The notes under the pieces are model-generated. The model was not told where the DNA came from and did not search any database. It saw only the letters and a list, made by a program, of their open reading frames with translations. This document shows, piece by piece, positions 17,535-27,313 of a stretch of DNA of 64,000 nt (its first letter is position 1; each line of letters opens with the position of its first letter). The position numbers were made by a program, and so were the translations under genes. Location of the stretch: contig NZ_FONT01000003.1 in the NCBI RefSeq assembly GCF_900113025.1, forward strand, positions 292,394 to 356,393, in the 5' to 3' direction. This DNA comes from Alteribacillus iranensis (lineage in GTDB: Bacteria; Bacillota; Bacilli; Bacillales; Marinococcaceae).

Positions 17535-17918
17535 TTATTCGTCCGTTGTATTTACCATATGATGTGCTGCCAGTGTCAGTCGACGAAAGAAATCTTCTCT
17601 TGCGGGCCCTTCGAGACCAACCTCATCCATTGCCCGGGACATACAGTCCAGCCAAGCTTCCGCTCGTGTCGGAGTAATAGGGAATGGGAGGTGTCTCGCC
17701 CGAAGCATTGGATGACCGTGTTCTTCCGTATATAAAGGAGGGCCTCCCAAAAATTGAGTGAGAAACTGCTTTTGTTTGCGAGCAGTTTCCGTTAAATCAT
17801 CCGGGAATATAGGATAGAGGTCCGGATGTTGCTTTACATTCCCGTAAAAAGTATCTACTAACTGTTCAATCACTTCGGAACCACCAATATAGTCAAATGG
17901 TTTCAGTTGTTTTTCCAT
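17535..17918 (-). CDS. yjbI: Group II truncated hemoglobin YjbI
   Basis: This 127-residue trHbO-type globin has the B10 tyrosine in DTFYGNVKQHP, the proximal histidine in RARHLPFPIT and the G8 tryptophan in RAEAWLDCM. Such globins bind oxygen or NO with high affinity; YjbI has been linked to stress and surface functions in Bacillus. ATG at 17918 has AAAGGAG 8 nt upstream. It is co-directional with and just upstream of spxH. Confidence 0.93.
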   Translation of the reverse strand: MEKQLKPFDYIGGSEVIEQLVDTFYGNVKQHPDLYPIFPDDLTETARKQKQFLTQFLGGPPLYTEEHGHPMLRARHLPFPITPTRAEAWLDCMSRAMDEVGLEGPAREDFFRRLTLAAHHMVNTTDE

Positions 17919-18179
17919 GATTGTGCTCCTTTCTTGCACATGCAGGAGAGCTACATAAATGATATCGTAAAACGCTGTCTACAGCGTGATATGAAATGAC
18001 GCAAGGATGTCCAAACGGAATGACACAATCCGTTTGTATCTGATGTATCGCTGTCACTTTCCTATTATTGTAGCAACGGCACTCCCGTTCAGCAAATAAA
18101 ATGTTTTCCAGTTTGTTCTGAATATATAGGAAACGGCAATAGGAGATAGACGGGATTCTAACTGCGGCATCTCGATAGA
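17919..18179. other. yjbI-yjbJ gap
   Basis: This stretch upstream of yjbI has no plausible gene with a ribosome binding site. No consensus promoter could be fixed by eye; a regulatory region for the yjbI-spxH operon is expected here. Confidence 0.4.
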
Positions 18180-18219
18180 AAAAAAACTGGAAACGAGTGA
18201 CAGGCAGCAACGTTTCCAG
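18180..18219 (-). terminator. yjbJ terminator
   Basis: On the minus strand a perfect 9-bp stem CTGGAAACG/CGTTTCCAG with a 15-nt loop is followed by a run of T, 20 nt after the yjbJ stop. Confidence 0.85.
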
Positions 18220-18239
18220 AAGGTGTGTGTATTAGTATA

Positions 18240-18920
18240 TTAAGCAAAGGAGCGGTAATTCGCCATCACTTTTGGAACATAGGCCTGGGTCTCTTTAAAC
18301 GGTGGTATGCCATTGTAGCGATCCACATTCCCTGGTCCTGCATTGTATGCGGCTAAAGCAAGTTGGACATCACCGTCATAGCGTTTCAACATATCCCGGA
18401 GGTAGCGGGTGCCGCCGTCAATATTTTGAGCTGGATCATACGGATCGTCTACATTTAAATGACGTGCTGTCCCGGGCATCAGCTGCATTAACCCCATGGC
18501 GCCAGCGTGACTTTTGGCGTTTGGATTGAAACCGGATTCCTGCTTAATCACTGCTTGTACTAGTTTAGGATCAACGCCATAACGCTGAGCTGTCCTTTCG
18601 ATTAACGAGGAAAATGCAGCATTCTCACTCGCAGACGCAAGTTTATTTGTATTAGACACAGAATGAACAGGTGTAGTCTGCCGCGGAGAAGAAGCTGCGG
18701 ATGCGTAAAATCGGGACGCCATGTCAGGAGTTAAAAACAAGGAAGTGGGCAAAGCAGCAGCTGGTGTCTTGCTTCCTTCCGAAAAGGGGACCGTATTTAT
18801 TTGTTCTTGTAAGTATGTTTGGAATGAAGAGGTCAACGTGGATAACGGACTGTTTTGTCCGGTGTTCGTTACTTGACGATTATTCGTCGGGTACAACATC
18901 TGTAATAAAGGCGAAATCAT
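18240..18920 (-). CDS. yjbJ: Lytic transglycosylase YjbJ
   Basis: This 226-residue protein has a Ser/Thr-rich N-terminal half and a C-terminal SLT domain. The catalytic glutamate is in KQESGFNPNAKS; the GAMGLMQLMPGTA and ALAAYNAGPGNVDRY motifs follow. It would cleave peptidoglycan at the MurNAc-GlcNAc link. No clear signal peptide is visible, as in the B. subtilis homologue. ATG at 18920 is preferred over the GTG just before it because AGGTG is then at about 7 nt. Confidence 0.93.
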   Translation of the reverse strand: MISPLLQMLYPTNNRQVTNTGQNSPLSTLTSSFQTYLQEQINTVPFSEGSKTPAAALPTSLFLTPDMASRFYASAASSPRQTTPVHSVSNTNKLASASENAAFSSLIERTAQRYGVDPKLVQAVIKQESGFNPNAKSHAGAMGLMQLMPGTARHLNVDDPYDPAQNIDGGTRYLRDMLKRYDGDVQLALAAYNAGPGNVDRYNGIPPFKETQAYVPKVMANYRSFA

Positions 18921-19021
18921 CACCTGTCACCTCATTAGTTCAAATTTCATATATCATAATGAGAAAAATATACCAGAAAAGTGCTCGCTTGGCAATATAA
19001 GGGAGCAGCATTCACAAACGA

Positions 19022-19606
19022 TTAGTCCTCTATTTCCTGTTTTCTTGTGAAAAATCTCTGTATTTTATTTGGCGTGGTTCTGCGAGGGATTCCATACTGT
19101 TTCATAAGCTCCTCTAGCCAATTCTCCACCTCTTTCATCCGATTGCCTTCCAGTTCTATTTCGTAGTCCTCTGTACCTAAATAGACACTGTGATCCAAAA
19201 AAAGAGTCCCCGTTTGATAAGGAAGCGATGCTCTTCGTGTCTCTAACGTACCAATAGAAGTTAATGTAGTAAGCTCGGATAAAAAGGAGGAGAGAGCATG
19301 GGTGACTTCCCCTTGAGGCAAGATGCCAGAGGAAATAGCGCGCTCTGCTTCTTCTCTCGTGAGCGATTGGTTTGTCTCCAACAGTCCTTCCTCAGCCGGC
19401 TGTTTTAATGTGAGTTCATACTGTCCCTTTTTGGCCCGGACCCGTAAAGCTGATTGGTTTGACCTTAAATCAAAGCGGGGTGTATCAAAATATGTATTTG
19501 CCTGCCAATGAAAATCTTCTCCTGTGAGAGAGAAAGCATCACGTAGACGGACAAACTCACTGAGAGTTAATACATTCTTTATTTCTATTTCTTTTTCTTG
19601 AGACAT
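19022..19606 (-). CDS. yjbK: CYTH-domain protein YjbK
   Basis: This 194-residue CYTH (triphosphate tunnel) protein has the ExExK signature (KEIEIKN) at its N-terminus and alternating basic strands (SALRVRAKKGQYELTLKQP) that line the tunnel. The family acts on triphosphates or inorganic polyphosphate; the substrate here is not known. Start at 19606 follows AGGTGG. It is divergent from yjbL-relQ-nadK-yjbO, whose relQ product also handles nucleotides. Confidence 0.9.
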   Translation of the reverse strand: MSQEKEIEIKNVLTLSEFVRLRDAFSLTGEDFHWQANTYFDTPRFDLRSNQSALRVRAKKGQYELTLKQPAEEGLLETNQSLTREEAERAISSGILPQGEVTHALSSFLSELTTLTSIGTLETRRASLPYQTGTLFLDHSVYLGTEDYEIELEGNRMKEVENWLEELMKQYGIPRRTTPNKIQRFFTRKQEIED

Positions 19607-19862
19607 TCTTCTTCCACCTCTTTTTACATTTTCACACCTCAACAAGAGACGATTCTGTTGTTATATGGTACCATACCTAAGGAAATGCAAGGAAGAAACG
19701 GGAGTGTGGAGAGGGAATGGAAAGACTGTCTCTCCGCATCTAGGAATTCTGCATAGCCAACAAGGACCGCAGTCGTGGTTGGAATGAAGATGGAGACTTC
19801 GTAAGTGAAATGATAAAATGGTAACAGAGAAAAATTGTGGAGAAAAGGAGTGAGGTGGCATA

Positions 19863-20243
19863 ATGAATCACGTGTTAACAATAACCGAAACGAAACAAGA
19901 AAAAAATGAATTAATCCTTATTCCCATTGAAGAATGGCCGGAAGAGGAATGGCATAAATTGAGTGATGGCATGCGCATGCTTGCTGATTCGGATGCACTC
20001 ACGTTCGTATATGTCCTGGACTTAGACGGAGAGTTTGTTCAGCTTCGCCTGCCGAAACAAACGTGGCCGTCATTAAAGACTGCCTATGAACAAGGGTGGG
20101 AGGTTCTCGTTCAAGGGCCGCCGCTTGTGAAACTTGGCCAGTTTCATCAGGAAATGGAATACTTACTTAGTAATATCCCTGGAAACGGGAATTATGGCTC
20201 CGATATGGTGGAGACCGTGGAGAAGGTTTTCCAAGTGTCATAA
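19863..20243 (+). CDS. yjbL: YjbL, UPF0738 family
   Basis: This 126-residue acidic protein has the UPF0738 pattern, with VYVLDLDGEFVQLRLPKQTWP in the middle and a C-terminal MEYLLSNIPGNGNYG segment. Function is unknown. AAGGAGTGAGGTGG precedes the ATG. It is the first gene of a four-gene run with relQ, nadK and yjbO, with gaps of 39 and 25 nt and an overlap, so co-transcription is likely. Confidence 0.88.
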   Translation: MNHVLTITETKQEKNELILIPIEEWPEEEWHKLSDGMRMLADSDALTFVYVLDLDGEFVQLRLPKQTWPSLKTAYEQGWEVLVQGPPLVKLGQFHQEMEYLLSNIPGNGNYGSDMVETVEKVFQVS

Positions 20244-20282
20244 ACAAAGAAGGATCGCACATAATGAACAGGTGGTGGCGAC

Positions 20283-20912
20283 ATGAGCAGTTGGGATACT
20301 TTTTTGTCACCTTACAAACAGGCGGTAGAAGAGTTAAAAGTTAAGTTAAAAAGCCTGAGAGAACAGTATCAAATGTCATCGAAGCATACGCCGATAGAAT
20401 TTGTGACAGGCCGTGTAAAGCCTGTGACGAGTATTTTGGAAAAAGCCCAGAGGAAAAATATACCCTTGGATCAACTTGCGGATCAAATGCAGGACATTGC
20501 AGGAATACGAATTGTTTGTCAATTCGTCACTGATATTGACACAATCGTCCATCTCGTGCGCACCCGTATAGATTTTGATGTTATCGAAGAAAGAGATTAC
20601 ATTAAAGAGAAAAAAGAAAGCGGGTACCGGTCGTATCATATGGTTGTTACTTATCCTGTACATACTATCGACGGTAAGAAGGATTTGTTGGTAGAAATCC
20701 AAGTACGGACGATGGCGATGAATTTTTGGGCTACAATAGAACATTCATTAAATTACAAATACAGCGGTGAAATACCAGCTGATATAAAATCCCGCCTGCA
20801 ACGGGCGGCCGAGGCAGCATTTCGTCTCGATGAGGAAATGTCAAAAATCCAAGGAGAAGTAAGAGAAGCTCAGCAAATAATCATTCGCAATCGCGAAGGG
20901 CGCGCGGATTAA
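20283..20912 (+). CDS. relQ: Small alarmone synthetase RelQ (YjbM/SasB)
   Basis: This 209-residue protein has only the synthetase domain of the RelA/SpoT family: GRVKPVTSILEKAQR, the catalytic DIAGIRIVCQF block, the ESGYRSYHMVV motif and VEIQVRTMAMNFWATIEHSLNYK. It makes (p)ppGpp from ATP and GDP/GTP without a hydrolase or regulatory domain, matching RelQ. The C-terminal helix (EAQQIIIRN) fits tetramer formation. It sits before NAD kinase, as in B. subtilis. Confidence 0.95.
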   Translation: MSSWDTFLSPYKQAVEELKVKLKSLREQYQMSSKHTPIEFVTGRVKPVTSILEKAQRKNIPLDQLADQMQDIAGIRIVCQFVTDIDTIVHLVRTRIDFDVIEERDYIKEKKESGYRSYHMVVTYPVHTIDGKKDLLVEIQVRTMAMNFWATIEHSLNYKYSGEIPADIKSRLQRAAEAAFRLDEEMSKIQGEVREAQQIIIRNREGRAD

Positions 20913-20937
20913 AGATGGATAAAGGAGGCAGCCTGTC

Positions 20938-21732
20938 ATGAAGTTCTTCGTCACGTCAAGAGGGGATGACACTTCGAATGCTCTGCAAAAGAAGATTGTT
21001 ACGTACTTACAGGAGTTTGGCTTAGAGCATAACGAAGAAGAGCCTGATATCGTAATCACGGTAGGAGGAGATGGAACCCTTCTCCATGCGTTCCATCATT
21101 ATCATAACAGACTGAATGAAACAGCGTTTGTCGGTATTCATACAGGGCATCTTGGTTTTTACGCCGATTGGAAGCCGGAAGAAGTGGAAAAGCTCGTCAT
21201 TCACATTGCAAAAACTCCGTTCCAAGTTGTGGAATACCCGCTATTGGAAGTAATTGTCCGTCATCTGGACCGTCCGAATCCTGAACGGTATTTGGCGTTA
21301 AATGAATGCACGGTGAAGACAACAGAAGGTTCACTTGTATGTCAAATGGATATTAAAGGAGATATGTTTGAAACGTTTCGTGGAGACGGCCTCTGTATTT
21401 CAACACCTTCCGGAAGCACAGCCTACAATAAAGCATTAGGAGGAGCAATACTGCATCCGTCTCTTGCCTCGATGCAAGTGTCTGAAATGGCATCGATCAA
21501 TAACAGGGTTTATCGGACGGTAGGATCCCCGCTCGTATTGCCGCAGCATCATACATGCTTATTGACGCCTATGAACGATGTGGCTTTACAAATTACGATC
21601 GATCATGTCTCGGAAGTGAATCGCCGCATAAAATCCATTCAGTGCCGGGTGGCAGAAGAACAGATTCGTTTTGCACGCTTTCGTCCTTTTCCATTTTGGA
21701 AGAGAGTGAAAGAGTCTTTCATAGGAGAGTAA
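20938..21732 (+). CDS. nadK: NAD kinase
   Basis: This 264-residue enzyme has the [16 protein letters not shown] motif near residue 42, the NE(C/x)TVKT loop and [21 protein letters not shown] near 155, all diagnostic for ATP-NAD kinase. It phosphorylates NAD to NADP in the cytosol. AAGGAGG lies 8-9 nt before the ATG. Its stop overlaps the start region of yjbO. Confidence 0.96.
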   Translation: MKFFVTSRGDDTSNALQKKIVTYLQEFGLEHNEEEPDIVITVGGDGTLLHAFHHYHNRLNETAFVGIHTGHLGFYADWKPEEVEKLVIHIAKTPFQVVEYPLLEVIVRHLDRPNPERYLALNECTVKTTEGSLVCQMDIKGDMFETFRGDGLCISTPSGSTAYNKALGGAILHPSLASMQVSEMASINNRVYRTVGSPLVLPQHHTCLLTPMNDVALQITIDHVSEVNRRIKSIQCRVAEEQIRFARFRPFPFWKRVKESFIGE

Positions 21733-21734
21733 TG

Positions 21735-22619
21735 ATGAGGACGCCACCTAAGTTACACTGGAAGGTTTCCAGGCTTTCGAAGTCAACAAAGGTCTCCCAA
21801 TATTTGAAAGAGGAAAAAGGGTTTTCTTCTCGACTGATCAAACGGATAAAACAAGAAGGGGCCGTGTATGGAAATGGCAAGCAAATGGCACTTTATCATC
21901 ACTTGACCGGGGGAGAAACCCTATCGGTTATTTTACCTCTCTCTTCGTTCCCGGAAGATATCCCTGTTTGGCATAAAAAGGTTCCTATATGCTGGGAGGA
22001 TGATCACCTGCTCCTCGTCAACAAACCTGCGGGAGTGCCTATGTTTCCTGGCCGGGGGCTCGAAGCCCAAACCCTTGCAGGAGCAATAAAAAGTTATTAC
22101 GAACGATCATCGCTTTCTGCCTCTTTTCATGCTGTGTCACGTTTAGATAAACAAACAAGCGGCCTTGTGACAATCGCAAAACATGCATACGCCCATCAAC
22201 GGCTGTCGCAATTTTTCCAAGAAGGCCGGGGACATAAACGCTACATTGGCATCACAGAAGGGATATGGGAGAAGAAGAGAGGAAGAATCGAAGCGCCAAT
22301 TGGGAGAAAGCCTGACAGCTTGATTGAACATCAGGTAGATCTGAAGGGAAAGTATGCGCTTACGGAGTATCAAGTTCTTGAAGAACAGGAAGGTTATTCA
22401 TATGTTCAATTTGAGCTGTTGACGGGGAGGACCCATCAAATACGCGTACACAGCGCGTACTGTGGTCATCCTTTGTTAGGAGATGACTTGTATGGAGGAA
22501 ATAGTGCGGAGATGAGCCGTCAAGCTCTGCACGCGTATGAGTTACAATTTTGCCATCCGGTGACGGAAACGTGGCATACCGTTCAAGCAGAGCTCCCGGT
22601 AGATATGAGAAGAGGATGA
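21735..22619 (+). CDS. yjbO: RluA-family pseudouridine synthase YjbO
   Basis: This 294-residue protein has a short S4-like N-terminal part (VSQYLKEEKGFSSRLIKRIK) and the RluA catalytic domain with aspartate in AVSRLDKQTSGLV, then VQFELLTGRTHQIRVH. It isomerises specific uridines in RNA; the target is not known. Adjacent ATGs at 21732 and 21735 overlap the nadK stop; AGGAG fits the second better. It converges with a lipoprotein gene only 3 nt away, with no terminator between them. Confidence 0.93.
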   Translation: MRTPPKLHWKVSRLSKSTKVSQYLKEEKGFSSRLIKRIKQEGAVYGNGKQMALYHHLTGGETLSVILPLSSFPEDIPVWHKKVPICWEDDHLLLVNKPAGVPMFPGRGLEAQTLAGAIKSYYERSSLSASFHAVSRLDKQTSGLVTIAKHAYAHQRLSQFFQEGRGHKRYIGITEGIWEKKRGRIEAPIGRKPDSLIEHQVDLKGKYALTEYQVLEEQEGYSYVQFELLTGRTHQIRVHSAYCGHPLLGDDLYGGNSAEMSRQALHAYELQFCHPVTETWHTVQAELPVDMRRG

Positions 22620-22622
22620 AGG

Positions 22623-23084
22623 TCATGAGTCATTCCTAACTTCTTCGATGATCAAGTTGTCTAAGGAAGCCTCTAACAATGTTTCTTCGTCGTTGGAGAT
22701 TTGCACGGTAATCGTACTGTTAAAATGTTCAGGTGGGATAGTTTCATGTAATACAAAGCCTTCGCTTATAAAAAAACCACTGTTCTCTGAAACAGTAAAG
22801 CGCTCTGGCATCCCGTCTGCTTTTTCGTTAAATAGTAAGTGATCAAAACCAAGAACCTCTGCCGCTTTTTCATCGTCCACGGAGAATTCGGCATATAAAC
22901 CATTAGCGTCTTGGCTCCCGTCGTTACGAAGGGTAGCATGTACCGTTAAAAACTCTCTTTCATAATCAACAAGAACATAGCTGTCTTCTTCATCCAATGA
23001 TAAAGAAACGTCATTGCTGCAGCTTGCAGTAATACATAATAAGATGCTGAGTATGAGTGGTCGGTATATGTGGTGTGCCTTCAT
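22623..23084 (-). CDS. Lipoprotein, unknown
   Basis: This 153-residue protein has a lipoprotein signal peptide with the lipobox TASC at residues 19-22. A single all-beta-looking domain of alternating hydrophobic residues follows, with VHATLRNDGSQDANGLYAEF in the middle resembling an immunoglobulin-like fold. No family is recognised. It lies 27 nt downstream of prpE on the same strand and may be co-transcribed. Confidence 0.75.
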   Translation of the reverse strand: MKAHHIYRPLILSILLCITASCSNDVSLSLDEEDSYVLVDYEREFLTVHATLRNDGSQDANGLYAEFSVDDEKAAEVLGFDHLLFNEKADGMPERFTVSENSGFFISEGFVLHETIPPEHFNSTITVQISNDEETLLEASLDNLIIEEVRNDS

Positions 23085-23111
23085 GAATTCCTCTCCTTCT
23101 GACTAAGCCTT

Positions 23112-23852
23112 CTATTCAAACGAACGAAATTTCTCAGGGAAGAAAGCTAAAGTGGAAGGGACTTGGCTATATGTCATTTCCGGGTAGCGAAGAGCCGTTA
23201 GTTTCCCACCGAAGACACAACCGGTATCAATATTTACGGTGTTTCCTATTTTACGTGGTTCGAGAACGGGAGTATGCCCATAGACGATCAAAGGTGTTCC
23301 CTGGTAATGAACGGCCCAATCTCTTCTAACAGGGGTGCCGTCCGAGTTTTGCTCTCCCGTAATGTCACCGTATAAAACAAACGTACGTACTTTCTTCCCG
23401 CTGTGCCCAATAAGGTCTTCGCGAATTCCGGCATGGGCGGCTATCACTCGGTTGTTATCAAGCGCTAGATATAAAGGAGCCGCTTCGAACAAATCCATAA
23501 ATGATTTTCGAATTCGCTTGTAGTCCCGGTTGGATAACCCCTCTAACTCAGCCACTGTCGTTTCCAATCCATGTGCGATTTTTACGTTTCTGCCAAGAAA
23601 GAAACGATACAGTTTGTCACAGTGATTGCCCGGAACGTAGTAGGCATAGTTATTTCCTACCATGTGAGAAACGAGCTCAATCGCGGCAATGGATTGAGGA
23701 CCGCGGTCCGTAATATCACCAATAAACACCGGCTTTCTTCCTTCGCGATGAATGTAAGTATCATGCTTCCACGAGTAGCCTAATGACTGTAACAAGTCAT
23801 GCAGCTCGCTCGTACATCCGTGCACATCACCGATAAAATCAAGAGCAGTCAA
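23112..23852 (-). CDS. prpE: Bis(5'-nucleosyl)-tetraphosphatase PrpE
   Basis: This 246-residue calcineurin-like phosphoesterase has the metal motifs [16 protein letters not shown] and GNHCDKL, and the later histidines in AAHAGI and YGHTPV. PrpE cleaves diadenosine tetraphosphate and acts as a tyrosine phosphatase that affects germination in B. subtilis. The start is TTG with AAAGGGGG upstream. Its place between yjbO and fabI agrees with the B. subtilis order, although the thiazole genes found there are absent. Confidence 0.92.
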   Translation of the reverse strand: MTALDFIGDVHGCTSELHDLLQSLGYSWKHDTYIHREGRKPVFIGDITDRGPQSIAAIELVSHMVGNNYAYYVPGNHCDKLYRFFLGRNVKIAHGLETTVAELEGLSNRDYKRIRKSFMDLFEAAPLYLALDNNRVIAAHAGIREDLIGHSGKKVRTFVLYGDITGEQNSDGTPVRRDWAVHYQGTPLIVYGHTPVLEPRKIGNTVNIDTGCVFGGKLTALRYPEMTYSQVPSTLAFFPEKFRSFE

Positions 23853-24281
23853 GAGAATTCCCCCTTTCCTTAGAAGGTCGGCAAAAACAGCTTGTTGCTA
23901 TTTTCGAAAGGAAAGCTTCAAGCGACATGCACGCGAGACCGCTTCCGTCCGCTATATGGCGAAACATTTTCTCGGTAGCAGTTGTCGCAGCTGCTTCTGT
24001 AAGTGTATGTTATACTTATTACTTTCTCTCCCTTTCTTGATTTTAAACATCATTCTCCCGAATGGCGGGGGATGACGTGAATTCATGATATAATGAGAAA
24101 ATGGCGACAATATCCTCTGAAGGCTGAATGGCGGTGAAAATGAATGGTTGCCGGATTTATGCCTGCAGGAGCATTCGCCGATTGTGAAGGTATTCGTCTT
24201 TCCAAAAAAGCAGACGAAAAGTCAATGGAAGCAAAAACATATGTAAAAGTAGAACGAATGAATGAAAAGGAGCGATTGAAA
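23853..24281. other. prpE-fabI gap
   Basis: No gene is supported here. The frame of fabI stays open for 46 codons upstream of its start (from 24144), but without a good ribosome binding site. No FapR-type operator was recognised. The near-palindrome AAGTGTA-TGT-TATACTT is present at about 24000-24016. Confidence 0.4.
24086..24094 (+). promoter_or_regulatory. Extended -10 promoter for fabI
   Basis: TGATATAAT is a perfect extended -10 box. No good -35 is present, as is common for this class. It gives a leader of about 180 nt before fabI. Confidence 0.5.
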
Positions 24282-25064
24282 ATGAATCTTTCACTAGAAG
24301 GTCGTACATACGTGGTAATGGGAGTCGCAAATAAACGAAGCATCGCTTGGGGCATCGCTCAAAGTCTTTCTAAAGCAGGGGCACGACTGGTATTTACTTA
24401 TGCCGGCGAAAGATTGGAAAAAAATGTCCGCCAGCTTGCGGAGACGCTTGACAGAGAGGATTCGCTCATCCTTCCTTGTGACATAACAGATGATCAAGCG
24501 ATTAAAGAAGCGTTCGGACAAATTAAAGAAGAAGTAGGGGCGATTCATGGCTTGGCCCATTGTATTGCGTTTGCTAACAAAGAAGAGCTCGAAGGAGAAT
24601 ATTTAAACGTATCTCGCGACGGGTTCTTACTGGCTCAAAATATTAGCTCATACTCCTTAACAGCGGTAGCGAAAGTGGTCCGTGATCTCGACTTAATGAA
24701 AGAAGGGGGATCGATCGTAACGATGACCTACCTTGGGGGAGAGCGTGTCGTGAAAAACTATAACGTCATGGGAGTTGCAAAAGCTTCATTAGATGCCAGT
24801 GTCCGCTATCTAGCCAATGATTTAGGAAAAGATAACATTCGTGTCAACGCAATTTCAGCAGGACCGATTCGTACACTTTCCGCAAAAGGGATCGGCGGGT
24901 TTAATGATGTGTTGAAAGAAATCGAAGCCAAGGCGCCGTTACGTCGATTAACGAATCAGGAAGAGGTAGGAGATACGGCTCTCTTCCTCATGAGTGATTT
25001 GTCCCGAGGAATTACCGGAGAACTTATTCACGTCGACAGCGGGTTTAATATTACAGGCCTTTAA
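24282..25064 (+). CDS. fabI: Enoyl-ACP reductase FabI
   Basis: This 260-residue short-chain dehydrogenase-like protein has the FabI features: the GVANKRSIAWGIAQSL dinucleotide site, CIAFANKEEL, the catalytic YNVMGVAKASLD (Tyr-x6-Lys) and the GPIRTLSAKGIGGF substrate loop. It reduces enoyl-ACP with NADH or NADPH in the last step of fatty-acid elongation. AAGGAG lies 8-9 nt before this ATG, and MNLSLEGRTYVVMG is the normal start; in-frame upstream codons are probably leader. Confidence 0.96.
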   Translation: MNLSLEGRTYVVMGVANKRSIAWGIAQSLSKAGARLVFTYAGERLEKNVRQLAETLDREDSLILPCDITDDQAIKEAFGQIKEEVGAIHGLAHCIAFANKEELEGEYLNVSRDGFLLAQNISSYSLTAVAKVVRDLDLMKEGGSIVTMTYLGGERVVKNYNVMGVAKASLDASVRYLANDLGKDNIRVNAISAGPIRTLSAKGIGGFNDVLKEIEAKAPLRRLTNQEEVGDTALFLMSDLSRGITGELIHVDSGFNITGL

Positions 25065-25141
25065 GTTTTATACAATCGATGGTTTTATATTCCACGAGTC
25101 GGGAAACACCTCCATAGATTCACCAAAAGGAGGATGTTAGA

Positions 25142-25450
25142 ATGAGTGAACTCAACAAGATGGAACAACAAGCTGCAGATATGAGAGAAGAAAAGAAAGA
25201 AGAAATTATGGATAACTTCAACCGGTTCGCCAGCTATTTAGGAAGCAAAGTGTCAAAAGCGGAAAAAGCAGGTATGAGTGAAGAAGCCATTGCGAAAAGC
25301 GCAGAAAAAGTAGCAGATTATCTTGCGAAACACGAAGAACCAAAGAACCGTGAAGAGCAGCTCCTCCGTGAACTATGGAAAAATGGTGAAAAAGACGAGC
25401 GTCACATGTTATCTCATATGCTCGTCCGTATGGTAAAAGATTATAGCTAA
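25142..25450 (+). CDS. DUF3243 family protein (YmfJ-like)
   Basis: This 102-residue helical protein matches DUF3243: NFNRFASYLGSKVSKAEKAGMSEEAIAKSAEKVADYLAKHEEPKNREEQ shows the YmfJ order, and it ends with HMLVRMVKDYS. It has about 20 more N-terminal residues than YmfJ. Function is unknown. AAAGGAGG precedes the ATG by 8-9 nt, and a terminator follows. It marks the left side of the accessory region between fabI and cotO. Confidence 0.8.
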   Translation: MSELNKMEQQAADMREEKKEEIMDNFNRFASYLGSKVSKAEKAGMSEEAIAKSAEKVADYLAKHEEPKNREEQLLRELWKNGEKDERHMLSHMLVRMVKDYS

Positions 25451-25495
25451 TATGGAATAGAACTTTAGTTATTTCCTTACAACAATGTATAAGAA

Positions 25496-25538
25496 GGCAG
25501 CATGGCAGCAGATATATTCTGTCCCGTGCTGCTTTTTT
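25496..25538 (+). terminator. Rho-independent terminator
   Basis: GCAGCA/TGCTGC stem with an inner GG/CC extension, followed by six T. Confidence 0.75.
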
Positions 25539-25665
25539 CATTTTCCGGTGGGAATATTTGTATTTCTTAGGTTAGTTGGCGTAAAATCGAAAGAACCATT
25601 ATTATTTTCACGTATTGTAGAACAATAAGTGGGAGAAGAGAAGAAATCGAAGAAAAGGAGATTTT

Positions 25666-27132
25666 ATGACAACGAATAAAGAAAGAACCTGGAATTTAGA
25701 TAATAGCTATGCCCGTTTGCCTGAGTTGTTTTATAGAAAAGTAAAGCCAGTGTCTGTTCGCTCACCGGAAGTGGTTATTTTTAACGAAGAGTTGGCTCAA
25801 ACACTTGGGCTTGATCCGAGCCACCTCAAAAGCCAAGCAGGTATAGAAGTGTTGGCAGGAAATCACGTGCCAGAAGGAGGGGAGCCGATCGCACAAGCTT
25901 ATGCGGGTCATCAATTTGGGCATTTTACCATGCTGGGGGATGGCCGGGCGGTGCTGCTCGGTGAACAAGTCACTCCCTCGAACGAACGCTATGACATCCA
26001 ACTTAAAGGTTCAGGCCGAACACCATTCTCAAGAGGAGGAGATGGTCGGGCAGCATTAGGACCGATGATTCGGGAGTATCTAATTAGTGAAGCGATGTAT
26101 CATCTCGGAGTGCCGACTACCCGCAGCTTGTCCGTTGCTACAACGGGTGATACAGTCATACGGGAAGACATGCTATCTGGTGCTGTGCTAACAAGAGTAG
26201 CTGCTAGTCATTTGCGGTTCGGGACATTTGAATATGCGGCCCGCTGGGGAGAGGCAGAAGACGTACGAACCCTTGCTGATTACGCGATCGACCGTCATTA
26301 TGCCGAACTAAAGGAGAAGGAAAACCGCTATTTATCGTTGCTTGAAAAAGTGGCCGATCAACAGGCAAGTCTGATTGCAAAGTGGCAGTGTATCGGGTTT
26401 ATTCATGGGGTGATGAACACAGACAATATGACCATTAGCGGAGAAACCATTGATTATGGCCCTTGCGCTTTTATGGATGAGTATGATCCAGCTACCGTCT
26501 TCAGTTCGATTGACAAACAAGGCCGCTACGCTTACCAAAATCAGCCGGCAATCGGGCAGTGGAATTTAGCTCGTTTTGCAGAAACCTTGCTTCCTCTTAT
26601 TCATGAGGACCAAGATCAAGCAATTGAAACCGCAAAAGAAGTACTTTCCAAATATGCGGACTTTTATCACCAGTATTGGTTAGAGGGAATGCGTCGTAAA
26701 CTGGGGCTCCAGCAAGAACAGGAGCAAGACAAAGACCTCATTGTCCGTCTTCTTGAGTTAATGAAAGAACACAAAGCCGACTTTACGAACACATTCCGGG
26801 CGCTGACGTTAGGACAGCCAGAAGATACAGCCATGCATCATACCGAAGAATTCAAGGCGTGGTACAAGACATGGCAAGAAAGAGTAGAAAAAGAGAACCG
26901 AACTTCCTCCGATGTGTATGAAACGATGAGAACGTCCAATCCTTCTGTGATTCCACGGAACCATCGAGTAGAAGAAGCCTTGGAGGCTGCTGTTGAGGAA
27001 GGGGATTACTCGGTTTTCAAACAGTTGATGACTGTATTGTCTGACCCTTACGCCTACTCTTCAGAACAAGAAGAGTACACCCAACTTCCCAAGCCTTCAA
27101 ACATCCCGTATGTTACGTATTGTGGAACGTAA
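25666..27132 (+). CDS. selO: SelO family protein AMPylase
   Basis: This 488-residue SelO/YdiU pseudokinase has the family landmarks: [70 protein letters not shown] and the C-terminal YCGT. SelO enzymes transfer AMP to proteins and protect against oxidative stress. The cysteine in YCGT is the position that is selenocysteine in some eukaryotic homologues; here it is an ordinary TGT codon. GGAG lies 7 nt before the ATG. Confidence 0.94.
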   Translation: MTTNKERTWNLDNSYARLPELFYRKVKPVSVRSPEVVIFNEELAQTLGLDPSHLKSQAGIEVLAGNHVPEGGEPIAQAYAGHQFGHFTMLGDGRAVLLGEQVTPSNERYDIQLKGSGRTPFSRGGDGRAALGPMIREYLISEAMYHLGVPTTRSLSVATTGDTVIREDMLSGAVLTRVAASHLRFGTFEYAARWGEAEDVRTLADYAIDRHYAELKEKENRYLSLLEKVADQQASLIAKWQCIGFIHGVMNTDNMTISGETIDYGPCAFMDEYDPATVFSSIDKQGRYAYQNQPAIGQWNLARFAETLLPLIHEDQDQAIETAKEVLSKYADFYHQYWLEGMRRKLGLQQEQEQDKDLIVRLLELMKEHKADFTNTFRALTLGQPEDTAMHHTEEFKAWYKTWQERVEKENRTSSDVYETMRTSNPSVIPRNHRVEEALEAAVEEGDYSVFKQLMTVLSDPYAYSSEQEEYTQLPKPSNIPYVTYCGT

Positions 27133-27158
27133 ATTTTCGATAGGGCATCTAAAAGAAC

Positions 27159-27186
27159 CAGTTAAGCATGACCACCGGCTTAATTG
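27159..27186 (+). terminator. Weak terminator after selO
   Basis: A 9-bp stem CAGTTAAGC/GCTTAATTG with one G-T pair and a 10-nt loop is followed by only TTTC. Confidence 0.4.
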
Positions 27187-27313
27187 TTTCACGCTCTAAG
27201 GAACCTTGATTAATATAACAACCGTCACCTCATTTTCATAAAGCAGGTGTCTTTACGTTTCCTTCCTCCGTTATAATAAGGGAAGTGAAACCTTATGTGA
27301 TGAGGTGAGTGCA

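Noticed and set aside
24000-24094. FapR operator upstream of fabI
   Set aside because: No TTAGTACCTGRTACTAA-like sequence was found; the nearby AAGTGTA/TATACTT dyad is too different.
27121-27132. Selenocysteine in SelO
   Set aside because: The YCGT motif is encoded with an ordinary cysteine codon, and there is no TGA in the gene. Its proximity to cueP is not evidence for Sec use.
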